Below, one piece after another: positions 33,469-45,126 of a DNA stretch of 64,000 nt. Source of the DNA: Hymenopellis radicata (lineage: Eukaryota > Basidiomycota > Agaricomycetes > Agaricales > Physalacriaceae). Numbering within the stretch: position 1 is the stretch's first letter; each line of letters opens with the position of its first letter. Made by a program: the position numbers and the translations under genes. The DNA lies in assembly GCA_015501595.1 (NCBI GenBank), contig JADNRX010000085.1, positions 62,001-126,000 of the forward strand, read 5' to 3'. Under the pieces are notes generated by a model, which was given only the letters and a program-made list of their open reading frames with translations, was not told where the DNA came from and did no database searches.

Positions 33469-34312
33469 TACCTATCAGTATGTCACAAAAAAGGTTTACC
33501 ACTCAATACACTAGGTACACATTCTGAAAAAGAAGGAGAAAAAAGGAAAGAGCAAGAGAGGCTTTGTGTGCCCAAAATTTAAATAGGATGGCTCCGCATA
33601 TGTGCACAGCCTTCGGTGGTTGACCTCTTCGCAGCATGGATTGCGAGGGCCATCCTGGGCCATCTTTGCTTGCCGGTCATCCAACAGGGGTCAATGTGGC
33701 GCCTCTGCCTACGAGAGGCAAATTCGGGTTTTTCAAAGGAAAACAGGGACACTCAGAGGCATCCACCAGAGGCGACACAGAGGCAACCCAGAGGCACATG
33801 TGAAGCAGTGCCAAGACCATGAGTATGGCAACTTCGGTCGATCGTTGAGTATCAAAGATACTTCGCAGCATACAAGCAGCAAAAGCGTGCGCGGTCGAGA
33901 AGGAAAGGAAGTGATAAGAGGGGCGTGAAAAACGTTGAGATGTCCTAGTCCGACTCTTGAGAGTGACGACGCGCGCACAAAGCCTTTGATACGGGGGGCC
34001 GAATGTCCGATGCATGCTAGGCATTGCCGCGAGATATGGCGGCAAGGGAGATATAAACCCAGCATACGCGCAAGCTGCGCTGCCGCGTGTTATGCAGCAT
34101 ACTGGTAGCCTAGGGGGCCAGTGGGGATGGACTGGCGGAGCGTCGCACACGAAATTGTATGGAGGCATGAAACCAATGATGAATCGAAAGGCTATGCTAC
34201 GGAAGACCTGACCAAACACGACTGAGCACCGGCAAAGTGAAGCGGAGACAGAGACGGGGGGCGGTTGTGACACGCCACTGCACTAGCAAGATAAGGACGA
34301 ACGCATCTTCAG
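33469..34312. other. No supportable gene
   Basis: A 198-residue minus-strand frame (33677-34273) is rich in Cys, Pro and Ser and has no exon structure, domain or codon bias that I trust. I treat the region as non-coding. Confidence 0.4.
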
Positions 34313-34490
34313 TCAAGCGGCATCATAGGAATATCGTTCAGCTTCTTCCGCCAACCGTGCCCGAACCGAAAATGAAGTGATTTCTTCACCTCGCCTGCGT
34401 CCGTATAACTCAACAACGCCTTCCTCTCTTAGCCACACTATGCCTCTGTCCGACGTCACGAGAATGAAAGATTTACAGTCAGTGCCATTT
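34313..34490 (-). CDS. 3'-terminal gene fragment, 5' end cut near GC-rich repeat D
   Basis: The minus-strand frame reads LSNGTDCKSFILVTSDRGIV, continues WLREEGVVELYGRRRGEEIT and ends ERYSYDAA with a stop at 34313. It looks like genuine coding sequence for the C-terminus of a protein. The upstream portion is lost about 30 bp before repeat D (34518). Family unknown. Confidence 0.4.
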
Positions 34491-34517
34491 GACAGCTCAG
34501 TGACTCATTCTTACAGC

Positions 34518-34603
34518 GCGTGACTGCGCTAGCGCAATGCGCGAGTGCGCGACCCGCGACATGCGCTAGTGCGCGAGGGGTCCCGCTAAAATCTATAGGC
34601 CCA
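34518..34603 (+). repeat. GC-rich palindromic repeat, copy D
   Basis: 86 bp, nearly identical to copy C at 29844-29929 and in the same orientation. It runs from GCGTGACTGCGCTAGCGCAA to GGGTCCCGCTAAAATCTATA plus GGCCCA. Confidence 0.75.
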
Positions 34604-34663
34604 CTGTCGAAAACTGACCGTTTCTATGACGAGGCATTTTGACGACTCGAAAAGTTCAACCTT

Positions 34664-34880
34664 CACAAACCGAACTTGCCAGCGTCCAGGTAGTATTCAA
34701 GGAGGAACTCGAACTTGACCAGCAATTCCATAATAACGGGAGTCTAAGAAAGACCTAAATCTGTGACTAGTAGTAGTGTGTCTCGTGGACTCCTCGCATA
34801 CTCAACAGGACAACCTAAATAAATACTTACGCCGACAATAGACTCGACACCAGTCGCTTCACCAAGGCTGCGCCGGTGTC
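34664..34880 (-). CDS. Possible terminal exons of a small decayed gene
   Basis: A segment reading GEATGVESIVG, a GTAAGT intron, then TPVIMELLVKFEFLLEYYLD and a stop at 34664 suggest a spliced C-terminus. I found no matching upstream exons. Very uncertain. Confidence 0.2.
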
Positions 34881-35078
34881 CTGATCCCCCCTCGATGTCG
34901 GCCTCGGAGTTTAAGATAAGAGTCGGCCAGAACCATGTTCTTCACGGAGACATTACTAAGGACTGTATCTCTCCCCATGCAATAGAGCTCTAGTAATCCA
35001 AGTCGAAGTCCAGCGCAGCAGTCTGTGATTCACCAGTCAACCGACGACCGTAGTGCAAGTCCTTAGGATCAAGACCTG

Positions 35079-35519
35079 TTATAAGGATGATCCAACTTTC
35101 AATAACAAGGGAAGAAGTTGTAAGCAAGTCGTCGCACCCTCATCAATGAGAATCTGACGCGTACGAAGTTCCCGCACGCCTTCTTCCTTCTGCGGCAGCT
35201 GTTCCACTGGGTAGCCGACGCGACCATCGGCAAAGAACCGGTGTTCAGTAAGAACAAGAAGTTCCAGGATCCTGAAGTCGCGCCCCTCCCCGATAACCTC
35301 GACGACGGTGCCGTGGCGTTTGGCAACCTTGCGCATCGAGAACAAAGCTTTCCTGAAAGCATTCTTTTCCACAGTGTTGTATTGCCGACCGGTGGCCTTC
35401 TCTGCCCATTTGAAAAGAACTTCCGGGGTGAAGATATAGCCAAATGTAAGACGTCGTCGATAACGAATGAGTTGTTCGCCGCCAGCCGATTGTGATGTGG
35501 CGGATTCGAGCGAAGTCAT
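35079..35519 (-). CDS. Hypothetical protein, 146 residues
   Basis: Minus-strand frame starting MTSLESATSQSAGGEQLIRY. It contains RLTFGYIFTPEVLFKWAEKA, NAFRKALFSMRKVAKRH and HRFFADGRVGYPVEQLPQ, a well-balanced globular composition. The C-terminal Leu-rich tail after DEGATT may be read-through of an intron. No family recognised. It lies in a cluster of orphan genes between repeats. Confidence 0.5.
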   Translation of the reverse strand: MTSLESATSQSAGGEQLIRYRRRLTFGYIFTPEVLFKWAEKATGRQYNTVEKNAFRKALFSMRKVAKRHGTVVEVIGEGRDFRILELLVLTEHRFFADGRVGYPVEQLPQKEEGVRELRTRQILIDEGATTCLQLLPLLLKVGSSL

Positions 35520-35764
35520 GAGAAAATCTGCCTAGAAGTCTGAGCAACTAGGTTAGAGTTAAAGCGGGGGCACGCACGGATGTCGATGATCGTAGCAAAC
35601 AGCAAAGGTCGAAGAAGGGTCAAGACTCAATGAACAAACGCGTCATGTGACAATAATATGCAAACCACTTGGCGGAATTTTGCCTTGATCCATTCCCTTT
35701 CGAAAGCCGACGGTACACTCACTGAACTTAACAACAAGTAAGTATTACACGGGAAGCTCTCAAC

Positions 35765-37704
35765 CTACTCAGATTCTATATCAATAGCTTCCTCATCTGT
35801 ATCAGGAGACGTATTGAGGGTTTTTATCAGTGGAACATCCAAAGGCGAACTCCGAGATGCAGCATTCGCTGCTGAAAACCTTTTCAACCATAACGAGGCT
35901 GAGTTCTTCTGTCTCTTCACCTCTTGCCCTGTACTACCACTGGCCTCATTATCATCGTGAGGGCGTTTCCGGTTCGACATTTCCCTGCCAGTGGAATCTG
36001 AAACCGTTGTCGTCGCGTTCGCAGGGGTGGGCGATGCTGTGGCTTGCACCCACCCTTACTCAGTCGGCACTGACGACACGAGCTTTTGTTCGTGTCCGTT
36101 GAGTTCTGCCGATGACAAGTCGTCCTTTTGATGGTGCAAGGAATGCACTATGGACGCCGTCGATGAGTTACAATCGATGTCAGCGAATGTTGCTGTACGC
36201 ACCTTGGACTCGCGTTCAACAGGAATGATTTCCCAGTTCTGAAATTGGGACATAATATTTGGTAAGCGCTCCGTGTCAAATGCTTTATAGCGCTGAGGGT
36301 GGCCCTTGAAGAGTACGAGCAGCGAATAGACCTCGCGGCCGACTTTTTCCTTGACAACACGATCCATCTTCGGATCCACGAAGTGGTACTTGGCTGCGAC
36401 GCTGCGCAGGTCCTTGGTGTAGTCATTGGTGTCGTTGAGGACATCTTGGGAAGGCGGTGGGTAGAACCCAGTTTCCTTCAGAAATTTCTCGTACAGTATC
36501 ATGTCTGGGTCCTAGTAATGAACCTTGTTAGTTCTCGAGGCTTCAAGTATTGGATAAGACTAACCATTTTCATTGCTGGTAGCTCGTCTACCACCGGAAG
36601 CGGGACCTGAACTCGGACCTGAGAAGCTTGGGCGCGCCGTTACGTTTATCGGTGGTCCTTGGGCGGAAGTCTTGGCCGCATTGGTTCGCGACGTCGTCGT
36701 ACTTGGGAGGATTATTGAGATCCTCCTTGAGATTGATCCTGAGCTGGAACCTTTCCAAGGTTGTGAGCACTGAGAATTGTGGCACTAGTATACAATGATG
36801 AATGCTCACCGGTTTGATTTGGACAAATGAACTGTCATCTTCTTCAGCCTCATCGCTGATACGAGAAACAGACTGTCTCGCTCCTGACCCAGGCTCGATA
36901 CGCTGGACGACGCGTGTTGAGCTTCCGGCCGTTGCCATTGCTCTGCATCTACAAGTTCCAACAGGATCTTTTCCCCCTTCTCCTGCCGAATTCCTCAGCT
37001 TCGCCGCTCGGACATCATAAATTATCGCTTTGTTCAAACCAACATCCAAACACTTTTCGTCGGAGTCGCTGGTGTCGTAGTTTGAGAGAAACCGAAGGAA
37101 CTGGCGCGCTCGAGGCGATGTCACTAGGCGGGGTAGGGGAAACTTGGACCACGTCCACTTCCACTGGAAGAAATGAACATCATAGAGCACACGCAGGAGA
37201 ATTTTGCGGCCCGCGTCCTCTTTGTCCTTCCACGAACGCGTGTCATCCGTGAGACGAAACGTCGTGAGCGCTCGCCAAACAAAAGGCCACATGAAATTGC
37301 CAAAGGCGTATATACGCCATTTATGTGCGAAGTTGTCCAAGAACGCTGACAAGGAGCCCTGAGGCGACGTGATTAGTGAGGCAGAGCAAGGATCACGATG
37401 ACTCCTACCAAGAGTTTGAAGGTCCGTCTACCGTCTTCCTCGCACTCTGCTGTAGTTGCAGCCTCATAGAAAATGCTGAGGTGACCGTGGATGTCGGCGT
37501 AGACAAGGGAGTCGATGCTGCGGTCCAGAAAGAGGATGATGGAAAACCTGTCAGAATCGCCAACTACCAGTGTCTGGTCAGGCATGATGAGTCGATGGTA
37601 GGCAGTGAAGAAATAGAAGGGATCCTGTTTTGTACAATTCCAGCATGATCAGCGACGCAGAACCTTGATGGAAGAAGAAGTGCAAAGCTTAAGCGCTTAA
37701 GCAT
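35765..37704 (-). CDS. Multi-exon hypothetical protein
   Basis: The start is proposed at 37704 (MLKRLSFALLLPS). After a short intron the frame gives DPFYFFTAYHRLIMPDQTLV ... VVGDSDRFSIILFLDRSIDS. Another intron precedes GSLSAFLDNFAHKWRIYAFG. Further exons carry NWEIIPVERESKVRT, KYHFVDPKMDRVVKEKVGRE and finally a Ser/Thr/Lys-rich, probably nuclear-localised tail (NRKRPHDDNEASGS) with a stop at 35765. Some joins (around 36590-36500 and 36060) were not resolved, and the last part could be a separate gene. No domain recognised. Composition suggests a real gene. Confidence 0.45.
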
Positions 37705-38800
37705 GATCTCCGCCGTCAATTGCACCCTTTCCTACCACAGTGGGCAAACATAGAATACAATGATTCTTCCTTGTTCGTTCCACATGCCTATCCAGTAGTC
37801 GCTAGAGAACCTAGAGGCTAGAGGTTACGCGTCTGACAAGGCTCACGCCTCCTCCGAAGAATCAGTCATTGTTGAGAGAGCGAGGTTTCCTGTTTCCTTA
37901 GCTTTTTTATGTAGATTCGGTGGCGTGCGGTATGGGTGGTTTGACAAACATGGAGCCCGGAAGAGGTGTCTTCTTGCGTTTGGCAGATAGAGTGGTCAAT
38001 GAACTTGCCACAGCCATACTTCTCGTTGTGGGCTGCAAGAGTGGACTGTTGGATCTGGCGTGTATAAATCGCGGCAGCGTGATATACAGATAATCAAGAC
38101 ATATAATATAATAACGCGTACAAGGAGTCAAAATCGATTTCAACACGGCTCGGCATATACAAAAGCTGCGATGGTGTGATCAGTACACGAGTCAAGACGT
38201 CGAGGATAAAGTTTAAACATACCCGCGATGATCTGCACGATCACAAAAGAAGATCATCTCTACAAGAGAGGTAGGCCAAAAAATACATATACGCGTACAC
38301 CAGTCCCAGAGTAGTCTGAATCGAGTTCCGCAATACTTCCGTATCACGGGCCACGAAGTGCACTAAAGGACGGCGTCGGACCTCCCCGGGCGCGGAGACA
38401 CCGATACAACGCGCCCAATCCCCGGGGCATGTCCCAAGATCGCACACCGGACCCTCATATCGTTGGGCATTAAAATCGATGCGAATCGGCTTTCTGGTAT
38501 GCCCCGACTGTCCGTTAGAACAGGGCCCAGCTAGAGCCTATCGAGGGGGACTAGAATACTCAGACCTTAGCCCGCTCACGAGAATGGACCTGGCTAGGGT
38601 CCTGTGTGTAGTGAGCCTCGTGGCTTTGGAACTGGTGCTGGTACGGAAGCAAGAGCAAAAAAAACTGGTTTTGTTGACAGCTGACTCAGCGGTGCGGCCG
38701 AAGCAAGCCGACTTCAGTTCTTCGCCAGTCTCTGAGCTTCACATTGAGAGTACAGGTTAGTGTTACATTTCACAATTCCAGGATATTCCGTCCACCTAAT
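37705..38800. other. Intergenic, no gene seen
   Basis: Only short frames on both strands (for example 37907-38146 minus). No repeat or RNA structure recognised. Confidence 0.4.
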
Positions 38801-41621
38801 TTACACCCTGCGCTCAATAAAGCTCTCAATCACGCCTGCGGCGGGCGTCAGCGGATACTCCTTCAGCTTCGCCTGCCCATCAACCACAAAAGTATTGGGC
38901 TGCACAAATATCTTACGAGGCTACACACGCTCGCGTCAGCGCTAAATTCTCTCAGGCTCGTATCTCTTACCAGCTTCTTTTTCAACACGATATCCCTAAT
39001 CTTGCCATCCCAACCAGCGATCGGCGCTGTCAAGCTCGTGTAGTATTCTCGCGCACCCGCACCGTCGGCGGTGCTCTTGCGCACTTGAAGCTCAATCAAC
39101 AGCTGGCCAACCACCTCCTTGCCCTTCGTCAGGACCTTCTCGCGGTCGACCTGAACACATCGCATCAATTAAAGAACGAACGAATGAATGCAAGACCAGA
39201 ACATACCCGAACATAGGCATTGGTAACATTGTGGTTCTCATCCTCGATGACCTCAAGGCGGGCAATATCATGCTTGATCAGGTATTGTGTGATGCCCAAC
39301 CTGAGCGATAGTTAGATGCGAAAGAGAATGGGAGGAGGTAACACACCTCGCCTGCATGTGAGCTTGACCGTGCTTTTTGGTAACCGGATCGTAGAACTCA
39401 AGCGCTCGCAGACCAGCGCGCGCCATGAGGAGGAAGGTGATGTATTGAATTTCCTCAATGTCTTGCTTGTTGGTATACTGTCAAGGCGCGTGAGTGTCGG
39501 ATAATACGAACGAAGACGCTACCAGGGAGACATACGTTGAAGATCTTCAGGATATCAGGATGGCTAACAACTGAAGGCGTCCTGAGCAAAGCACATTGAC
39601 ATGACTAAAGACCTACGGTAAAGCGCCACCGTCTCGGCGCGACATTCCTCCATAGATGACGACACCTCTCCCAGTACGGAACCGGGCGTCTGACCGGCCT
39701 TGTACCAGGATGTTCTACGGCGAGTCAATCACAGTCCACACAGACGAGGCCGTCACGCACATAGGCTTCCCAGTAAGCGGGTTGATAATCTAGGCAGCGT
39801 TAGTATCGACACGCATTGCGAGACTGCGATATTACCTTTTCAGGATCAAAGTTCTTCTTGCCATCCGCCTCCTCTTGGAATAGCTTTCCTGATCCATGGC
39901 CCAAAAGCTCGTGATTCGCTACCTGCAGCTCAAACGCGCGGCTGTCCCACTTGTTGTAGAGTTCAACATCGTCGGGGTGGATAAATGTCAGTTCCTCGTC
40001 TGCATGCGTCAGAAGTCAACATCGAACAAATGTTCATTCTCAACGTACTGGGTGCCTTTGCTGCAAGGATATTCTACGAGAATATGAGGCATGAAAGGGA
40101 TAGTATGTAGGACAAAGTACCCACCGCGAGGGAAACGTTCTTGAAGCCAGTGCTTTCACGGACTTCATAATAGTTCTACATCGTCGAACGTGAGCTAAAG
40201 CACTTTGTCGGTATCATAGACGGCGTACAGGGATCTAATCGAGTAGCAATGAGTATAGGAGCATAAGTGTAGCTTGAGACGTACATTAATACCAGCAGGA
40301 ATGCCTGGCAAATCACGATCAGACGCGTCACGAAACTTAAGCAAAGGCCTACCTCCTGTAGCAAATGAAACCACCTCCAATGCAGTAAAGTCAGGCTTGC
40401 GGAACACGTCAACCTCAAAGTCAGGCCCCCAAGGGAGATCCTTGATTAGCTCCGGAGCACCGTTGACAAGGACCTCGTATTTGGCACTAAGTTCTTTGTT
40501 GACGATGGCTGTGAAACCCTCCCATTCAGCGCGTCCACCGTACGGATCAACGTAGGTCTCCACGAAACCGATGTACGACTCAACGACGGGTCCAACATCC
40601 TTGACCCACTGGGTCGAACCGTCCTTGTGGTCTTGGATGGATCCGGTCTTGAAAGACTTGACGTACAGCTCGAGCATCTTGGCCTGGTGTTCATTGGCAG
40701 TGTACTTTTGTGCTTCCTGCAAAGCGGCGACGACCTTTGAAAGAGCGGGTGCATAGTCGCCATACTCGACGGTGAGCTTGCCACCAGAAAAGTCATGGAC
40801 GGCGGAAGGCTTAGTGTCCGCGGACGCAACAAGAAGAGTGTATGACTTGTCACCATTCTTCCTGACACGGGTGTTGAGGATGTCGACGCCAATCTTCTCT
40901 GCAGCGTCTTGAATAGCAGCGACTTCCGAGTCTGATGGCGTCTCGCCAATGTAATAGTTGGAGACGTGACCTTCGTGGCGTTTCCCAATGAACAAGGATG
41001 ATTCTGGAGATAACGCGTAGATGTGGTCTTTCAACTGTACAGCCGCATTATACCAAGAGTTGGACGCGTTGGTTTAGACGGCGTACCTTGTTGAAGAGAG
41101 AAATAGCCTGTTCGCTAGCCGACGCCTCTACAACAGCCTCAAACTTGTCGGCACCGACGCGAGGAATGATCTTGGTGAAACCGAACGTTTTGAAATTGAC
41201 GAGGTTGCTCAGAACCTGGACGTGTATTGCAAGAGATTGTCCCAGTCCTCCGACGAGACCTGCGAGGTCTGCTGGAGGGTGTCGAGGTCGGCGAGTTTTC
41301 CGTCCTTGCTGAAGGTAAGGATAAGAAGATCATAAAGATCTTCAACAGGAGTCAGTGACTTTGGTGGTATGAATCTGATGCACTGTACCAGATGCCTGCG
41401 GGGTCCACTGCTCCTGGATGATCCTCGCTCCCGCCCACGACGCCTCCGTTACATAATGAGTGTAAAGCTTCTCCTTTGAACTGCTCGAAGGTTAAAGTCG
41501 GCCCAACGTTGTCCTACACGGCGCACCTGAGCTGATCGAAAGACTTGGCGACGTCGAGGCTGCACAGAGGCGCAGCGCGGTCAGCGAGGAAGCGCTCAGC
41601 GTGTACCGATGCTGTTGACAT
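38801..41621 (-). CDS. Dipeptidyl peptidase III (zinc metallopeptidase M49)
   Basis: A many-exon gene ending at 38801 and starting MSTASVHAERFLADRAAPLC at 41621. Diagnostic segments are GFVETYVDPYGGRAEWEGF (near 40540), GIPAGIN then IPNYYEVRESTGFKNVSLA, and the zinc-binding motif HELLGHGSGKLFQEE (near 39900). The C-terminus reads NTFVVDGQAKLKEYPLTPAA. The enzyme removes dipeptides from peptide N-termini, mainly in the cytosol. No frame break was found in the exons I read. An in-frame upstream Met at 41693 would add 24 residues with a mitochondrial-type character (MLRAISGRCRHLLSSNSHLT), so two forms may be made. It is divergent from the gene at 41787. Confidence 0.93.
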
Positions 41622-41786
41622 TATTGTTCGCCGTGTGAGATGGCTGTTAGATGACAAGAGGTGGCGACAGCGGCCAGAAATGGCTCGAAGCATCCGCGTG
41701 ACCGAGGAAGAGGAGTGAATGAAACTGCCTTTCTTGGCTACTTCCTCGAGCTCTAGACTCGCATCATTTTCTTGCTCTGAACCACC
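41622..41786. promoter_or_regulatory. Compact bidirectional promoter region
   Basis: Only 165 bases separate the DPP III start (41621) from the prenyltransferase alpha start (41787), or 93 bases if the longer DPP III form is used. Both promoters must lie here or inside the neighbouring coding sequence. No TATA box is evident. Confidence 0.5.
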
Positions 41787-42839
41787 ATGTTGTACGCGGA
41801 CAATCCAGAGTGGAACGATGTGGTGGGCGTCGAACAGTATGAGGGCGTTAATCCGCTGGCCCCGATTATGTATGATGAAGAGTGTGAGTGCTATTGTTTG
41901 CATTTTCATAATATTAATTAATTGGGTGTAGACAAGGATGCGACCAACTACTTTCGCGCGGTCGTGCAGGCCGGGGAGAAGAGCGAGCGCGTACTGGCGC
42001 TCACGGAGACCGTTATCAGGATGAATCCAGCCCATTATAGTGCTTGGTGCGTTCCTACGCTTCGCTCCATTCCATCTAACTCTGTCAAAGGCAATACCGC
42101 TACGAAACGCTCCTCGCTCTCAACAAATCGCTATACGATGAGCTCCGCTACATGGACCCCATCGCCGTCCGACACCTAAAGAACTACCAAGTCTGGCACC
42201 ACCGCCGTCTCCTCATCACCCAACTCACCTCTTCTTCCCCGATGAACGCATACTCAAAGAAGAACTCGCATTTCTCGCCCAATCTCTCCAGACGGATACC
42301 AAAAACTACCATACATGGAGCTATCGACAGTGGCTTTTGGCTTACTTTAACCCAGAAGACATCTGGCCTACAGAACTCGATTGGGTCGAACGCCTTATAT
42401 CCGACGATGTTCGCAACAATTCCGCATGGCACCACCGCTTCTTCCTCGTCTTCTCCCGCCCCGCCCCCTCTCGCCCCCTACGCCGCGAACTTCTCTACAC
42501 CAAACACCAAATATCACTCGCACCCAACAATGCCAGTGCCTGGAATTACTTGCGCGGTGTTCTCAAGCACGAGGAACAGCCTTTATCCTCCGTACGCGAA
42601 TTCGTCGAGCTCTATGCCCAGGAGAGAGACGCCGAGAAGGATATAGTAGATGCCGAAAATCCGCCCCCGGCCCAGACGCGGAACTTCCCTGCGTGTTTGC
42701 CGTGGAGGCATTGGCCGATATTTGCGAGGCCGAGGGAGGGCAAGAGAGGGCAAAGGAGTTGTGGCGCTTGTTGGCGGACAAGTACGATACTGTGAGAAAA
42801 AGGTATTGGGAATGGAGGATTAGGGAGGTAGATTCTTAG
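41787..42839 (+). CDS. RAM2: Protein farnesyltransferase / geranylgeranyltransferase I alpha subunit
   Basis: Start MLYADNPEWNDVVGVEQYEG at 41787; introns 41884-41931 and 42047-42090. The prenyltransferase alpha-type helical repeats are clear: NPAHYSAWQYRYETLLAL, KNYQVWHHRRLLITQL, TKNYHTWSYRQWLLAYF, NNSAWHHRFFLVF and NASAWNYLRGVL. It is the shared alpha subunit that pairs with the FTase or GGTase-I beta subunit to prenylate CaaX proteins, including mating pheromones and Ras/Rho GTPases. Two single-base frame breaks occur, at about 42237 (a C4 run) and 42665 (a C5 run). One extra C in each restores the family sequence, so sequence error is more likely than inactivation. C-terminus WEWRIREVDS, stop 42839. 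Confidence 0.9.
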
Positions 42840-43616
42840 TTCCAGCCGTTCTATCAAATTGCAATACTCACCATCCTATTGCTATTGACCTGAACCGAAT
42901 ACTCAGCACGCGGGCGGCCGGCGCGGGCGATGACCCTCTTCAAGATGAGGACAATAAGACCAGCAGGATGCTGAGGCGGGCCGTGAGACGCAGAATACGA
43001 GCGGTGGATGATGTGATCGAGCTCAAACAACAAGGACGCGAACTTTGCAGCCTCAATGAGGATGCAGCTTTATTTTCAACGTCAACCACCATGAAGCGAA
43101 GGACTATGTACGTTGTTATTCGCTGCGAGCGTCGTCATGATCTGATGCAGCATTCATCCAGAATCTAACCCAACATTTGTACAAATGTTCCTGTGTATTA
43201 GCGCGCGCCTTCTATGCTGATTCTGTCTGACGTTGTGTAACGGAAGTGTAGATGGTGTACCACCGTACTTCATGTTAGCCCACGGGACTCGACCGTTCTC
43301 TCACTGCAATTTCATCGAGATCTTTGGATGGCATTCCTCTGCCGATGGTCACGAAACCCAGAACGAGCCGACAAATAGCACCAAGTTTAACGTTGATGTC
43401 TGAAATTGATTGCGAAACGGAAAGTGCGCGCTCTCTTTGCTGACCCGGTGCGTTGTCTCTCCTGCTTTTTGAATGATTATTATTTACAGACCTGTCAGAC
43501 CATGTCGTCGAGGCTCGTCGACATCCGTGGGGCTTATCACCCTTCTCTATTGTGATTTATGAGAACTTCAAACTATTAAATAAACAGGAGAGTCGGAGTC
43601 CTGGAGTATTGCCGCG
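42840..43616. other. Intergenic, no gene seen
   Basis: Short frames only, without splice structure or family resemblance. Confidence 0.4.
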
Positions 43617-44215
43617 ATGGTCGGTACTGAGCTTCAGTAAGTCGACCTCTGTTTCGATATAGTTTGTGTTACTCGTGTTTTCGTAGTGGTCTTGTCACAC
43701 AGCCCAAGCCTGAAGAGTTTGTAGTCTTCAACCTGCCATTGGGCCAGACTTGTGTTGCGCGGGCTGGCGACTTCATTGAGTACTACGGAGAATATCTGGA
43801 AAACTACAATGCAACCGATGCATCAGGTCGGCGACCACTTCTACGCCCCGCTCGACATGGAGACTGATGATGAAATTTCATTCTCTTTCCATTCTTCGGT
43901 ACGTTAGCTCCCTCACGCTCTGTCAGTACTAAATGATCCTTTGGTTCCGCTAGTTTGCGCCGACGCCTACGTCGCATACATTAACGTTCCAATCCTCGTC
44001 TGTAATCAACTTAGAAGTCTGTGTTCGGCTGTTTCGGACCGAACAGGTTGGCCACGAACCATCATGACCATTTCTTTCCAAGGAGTGGTAATACGAGTGC
44101 TTCACAAGTACAGTACCGCCGGCGCTTCACTCTCCTCCTGCTTTTTTCGCATAATCTCGGAAACTGTACCGAACCACCGTTTATCAATCAGAAGCTTGCT
44201 TGACTGAGTATCACG
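43617..44215 (+). CDS. Possible small multi-exon hypothetical gene
   Basis: ATG at 43617 (MVGTEL) is followed by a GTAAGT intron and an exon reading LVTQPKPEEFVVFNLPLGQT / CVARAGDFIEYYGEYLENYN. A shifted frame continues VGDHFYAPLDMETDDEISFS, then a GTACGT intron and FAPTPTSHTLTFQSSSV. The sequence looks coding, but I could not join it into one clean protein and recognise no domain. Confidence 0.35.
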
Positions 44216-44673
44216 CCACCTCGCCCTCTTGCATGTTGCCGCCATTCAATACTGCACCTAGGTAAGCGCTTTCATTAGCGCCCGTTAGGGTTCTCATACA
44301 ATTTTCCCGTCTCGAGGCGAAGGGTACAATTCTCGTGATGACGCATCGTTGGTTCCTGTGGCCAACACTCTTCGAGTGAGTCTCTCATTTCACTCAACGG
44401 TCAGCTCTGATACTTAACATCTTCCATATGTGCTGCAGTCAAATGAGGTCTTTCGCAGTTGACGCAGATGCTTACTCCACTCGATTAACCTGATCCACCA
44501 TGGCCACTGTCGCGCGTAATACTGTGTCCGCAAGGAAGGCCCCAACGTGGAAGGAAAGTAAGACCTGCTTTCAAGCTCTACACCCGTGTTTCGTCGTTGG
44601 CATTTTCCTGATGGTAGGTAGGTAGGTAGAAGCGGCACAAGGTCCCCATGAGGAACGACGGTTTGTTACAAAT

Positions 44674-44875
44674 ATGTCTGCTCGTCAGTTGCGACGTGCC
44701 GGTGAATTGAACGCAAGATTGAACGTCTTCTATGCCGTGTTTGGTTATGTGAAGGGGAGCTTGAAAAGGTATGATTCATGTTTTGTTCTTCTAGGTTGAT
44801 TGATCGCGAGCCTGCAGGCTTCTCACCTTCTCGCAAACCAAGTACCCACCCGAGGATGTCTCCCAGCTGATGGGG
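44674..44875 (+). CDS. Possible gene fragment
   Basis: MSARQLRRAGELNARLNVFY continues AVFGYVKGSLKR, with a GTATGA intron and LLTFSQTKYPPEDVSQLMG. The next exons are not clear. It may belong to a small gene upstream of the DUF2235 gene or be a remnant. Confidence 0.25.
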
Positions 44876-45126
44876 TAAGCTCAGTCCTCATGTCGAGACG
44901 CGTTTCTGCGCCGTCTGTAAACAGACTTGTCCTAATCGGTGCGTAAGTCTTCCCGGAGCCAATGTTTTGCGAAGCAACATCATTACGGTATGTTCAATTC
45001 AATGATGCATGGGATAGGAACTTGGATCCTGTTCATTGGTATGTCAGGCTCCCTTCTAGTATCCGATACTCACGGTGCTGCAGTTCCACCTTGCCTCCGG
45101 TCCTCCAAGGACTACCAACGTCCAAG

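Noticed and set aside
33677..34273. 198-residue minus-strand frame
   Set aside because: Low-complexity Cys/Pro/Ser sequence with no recognisable domain, between repeats.
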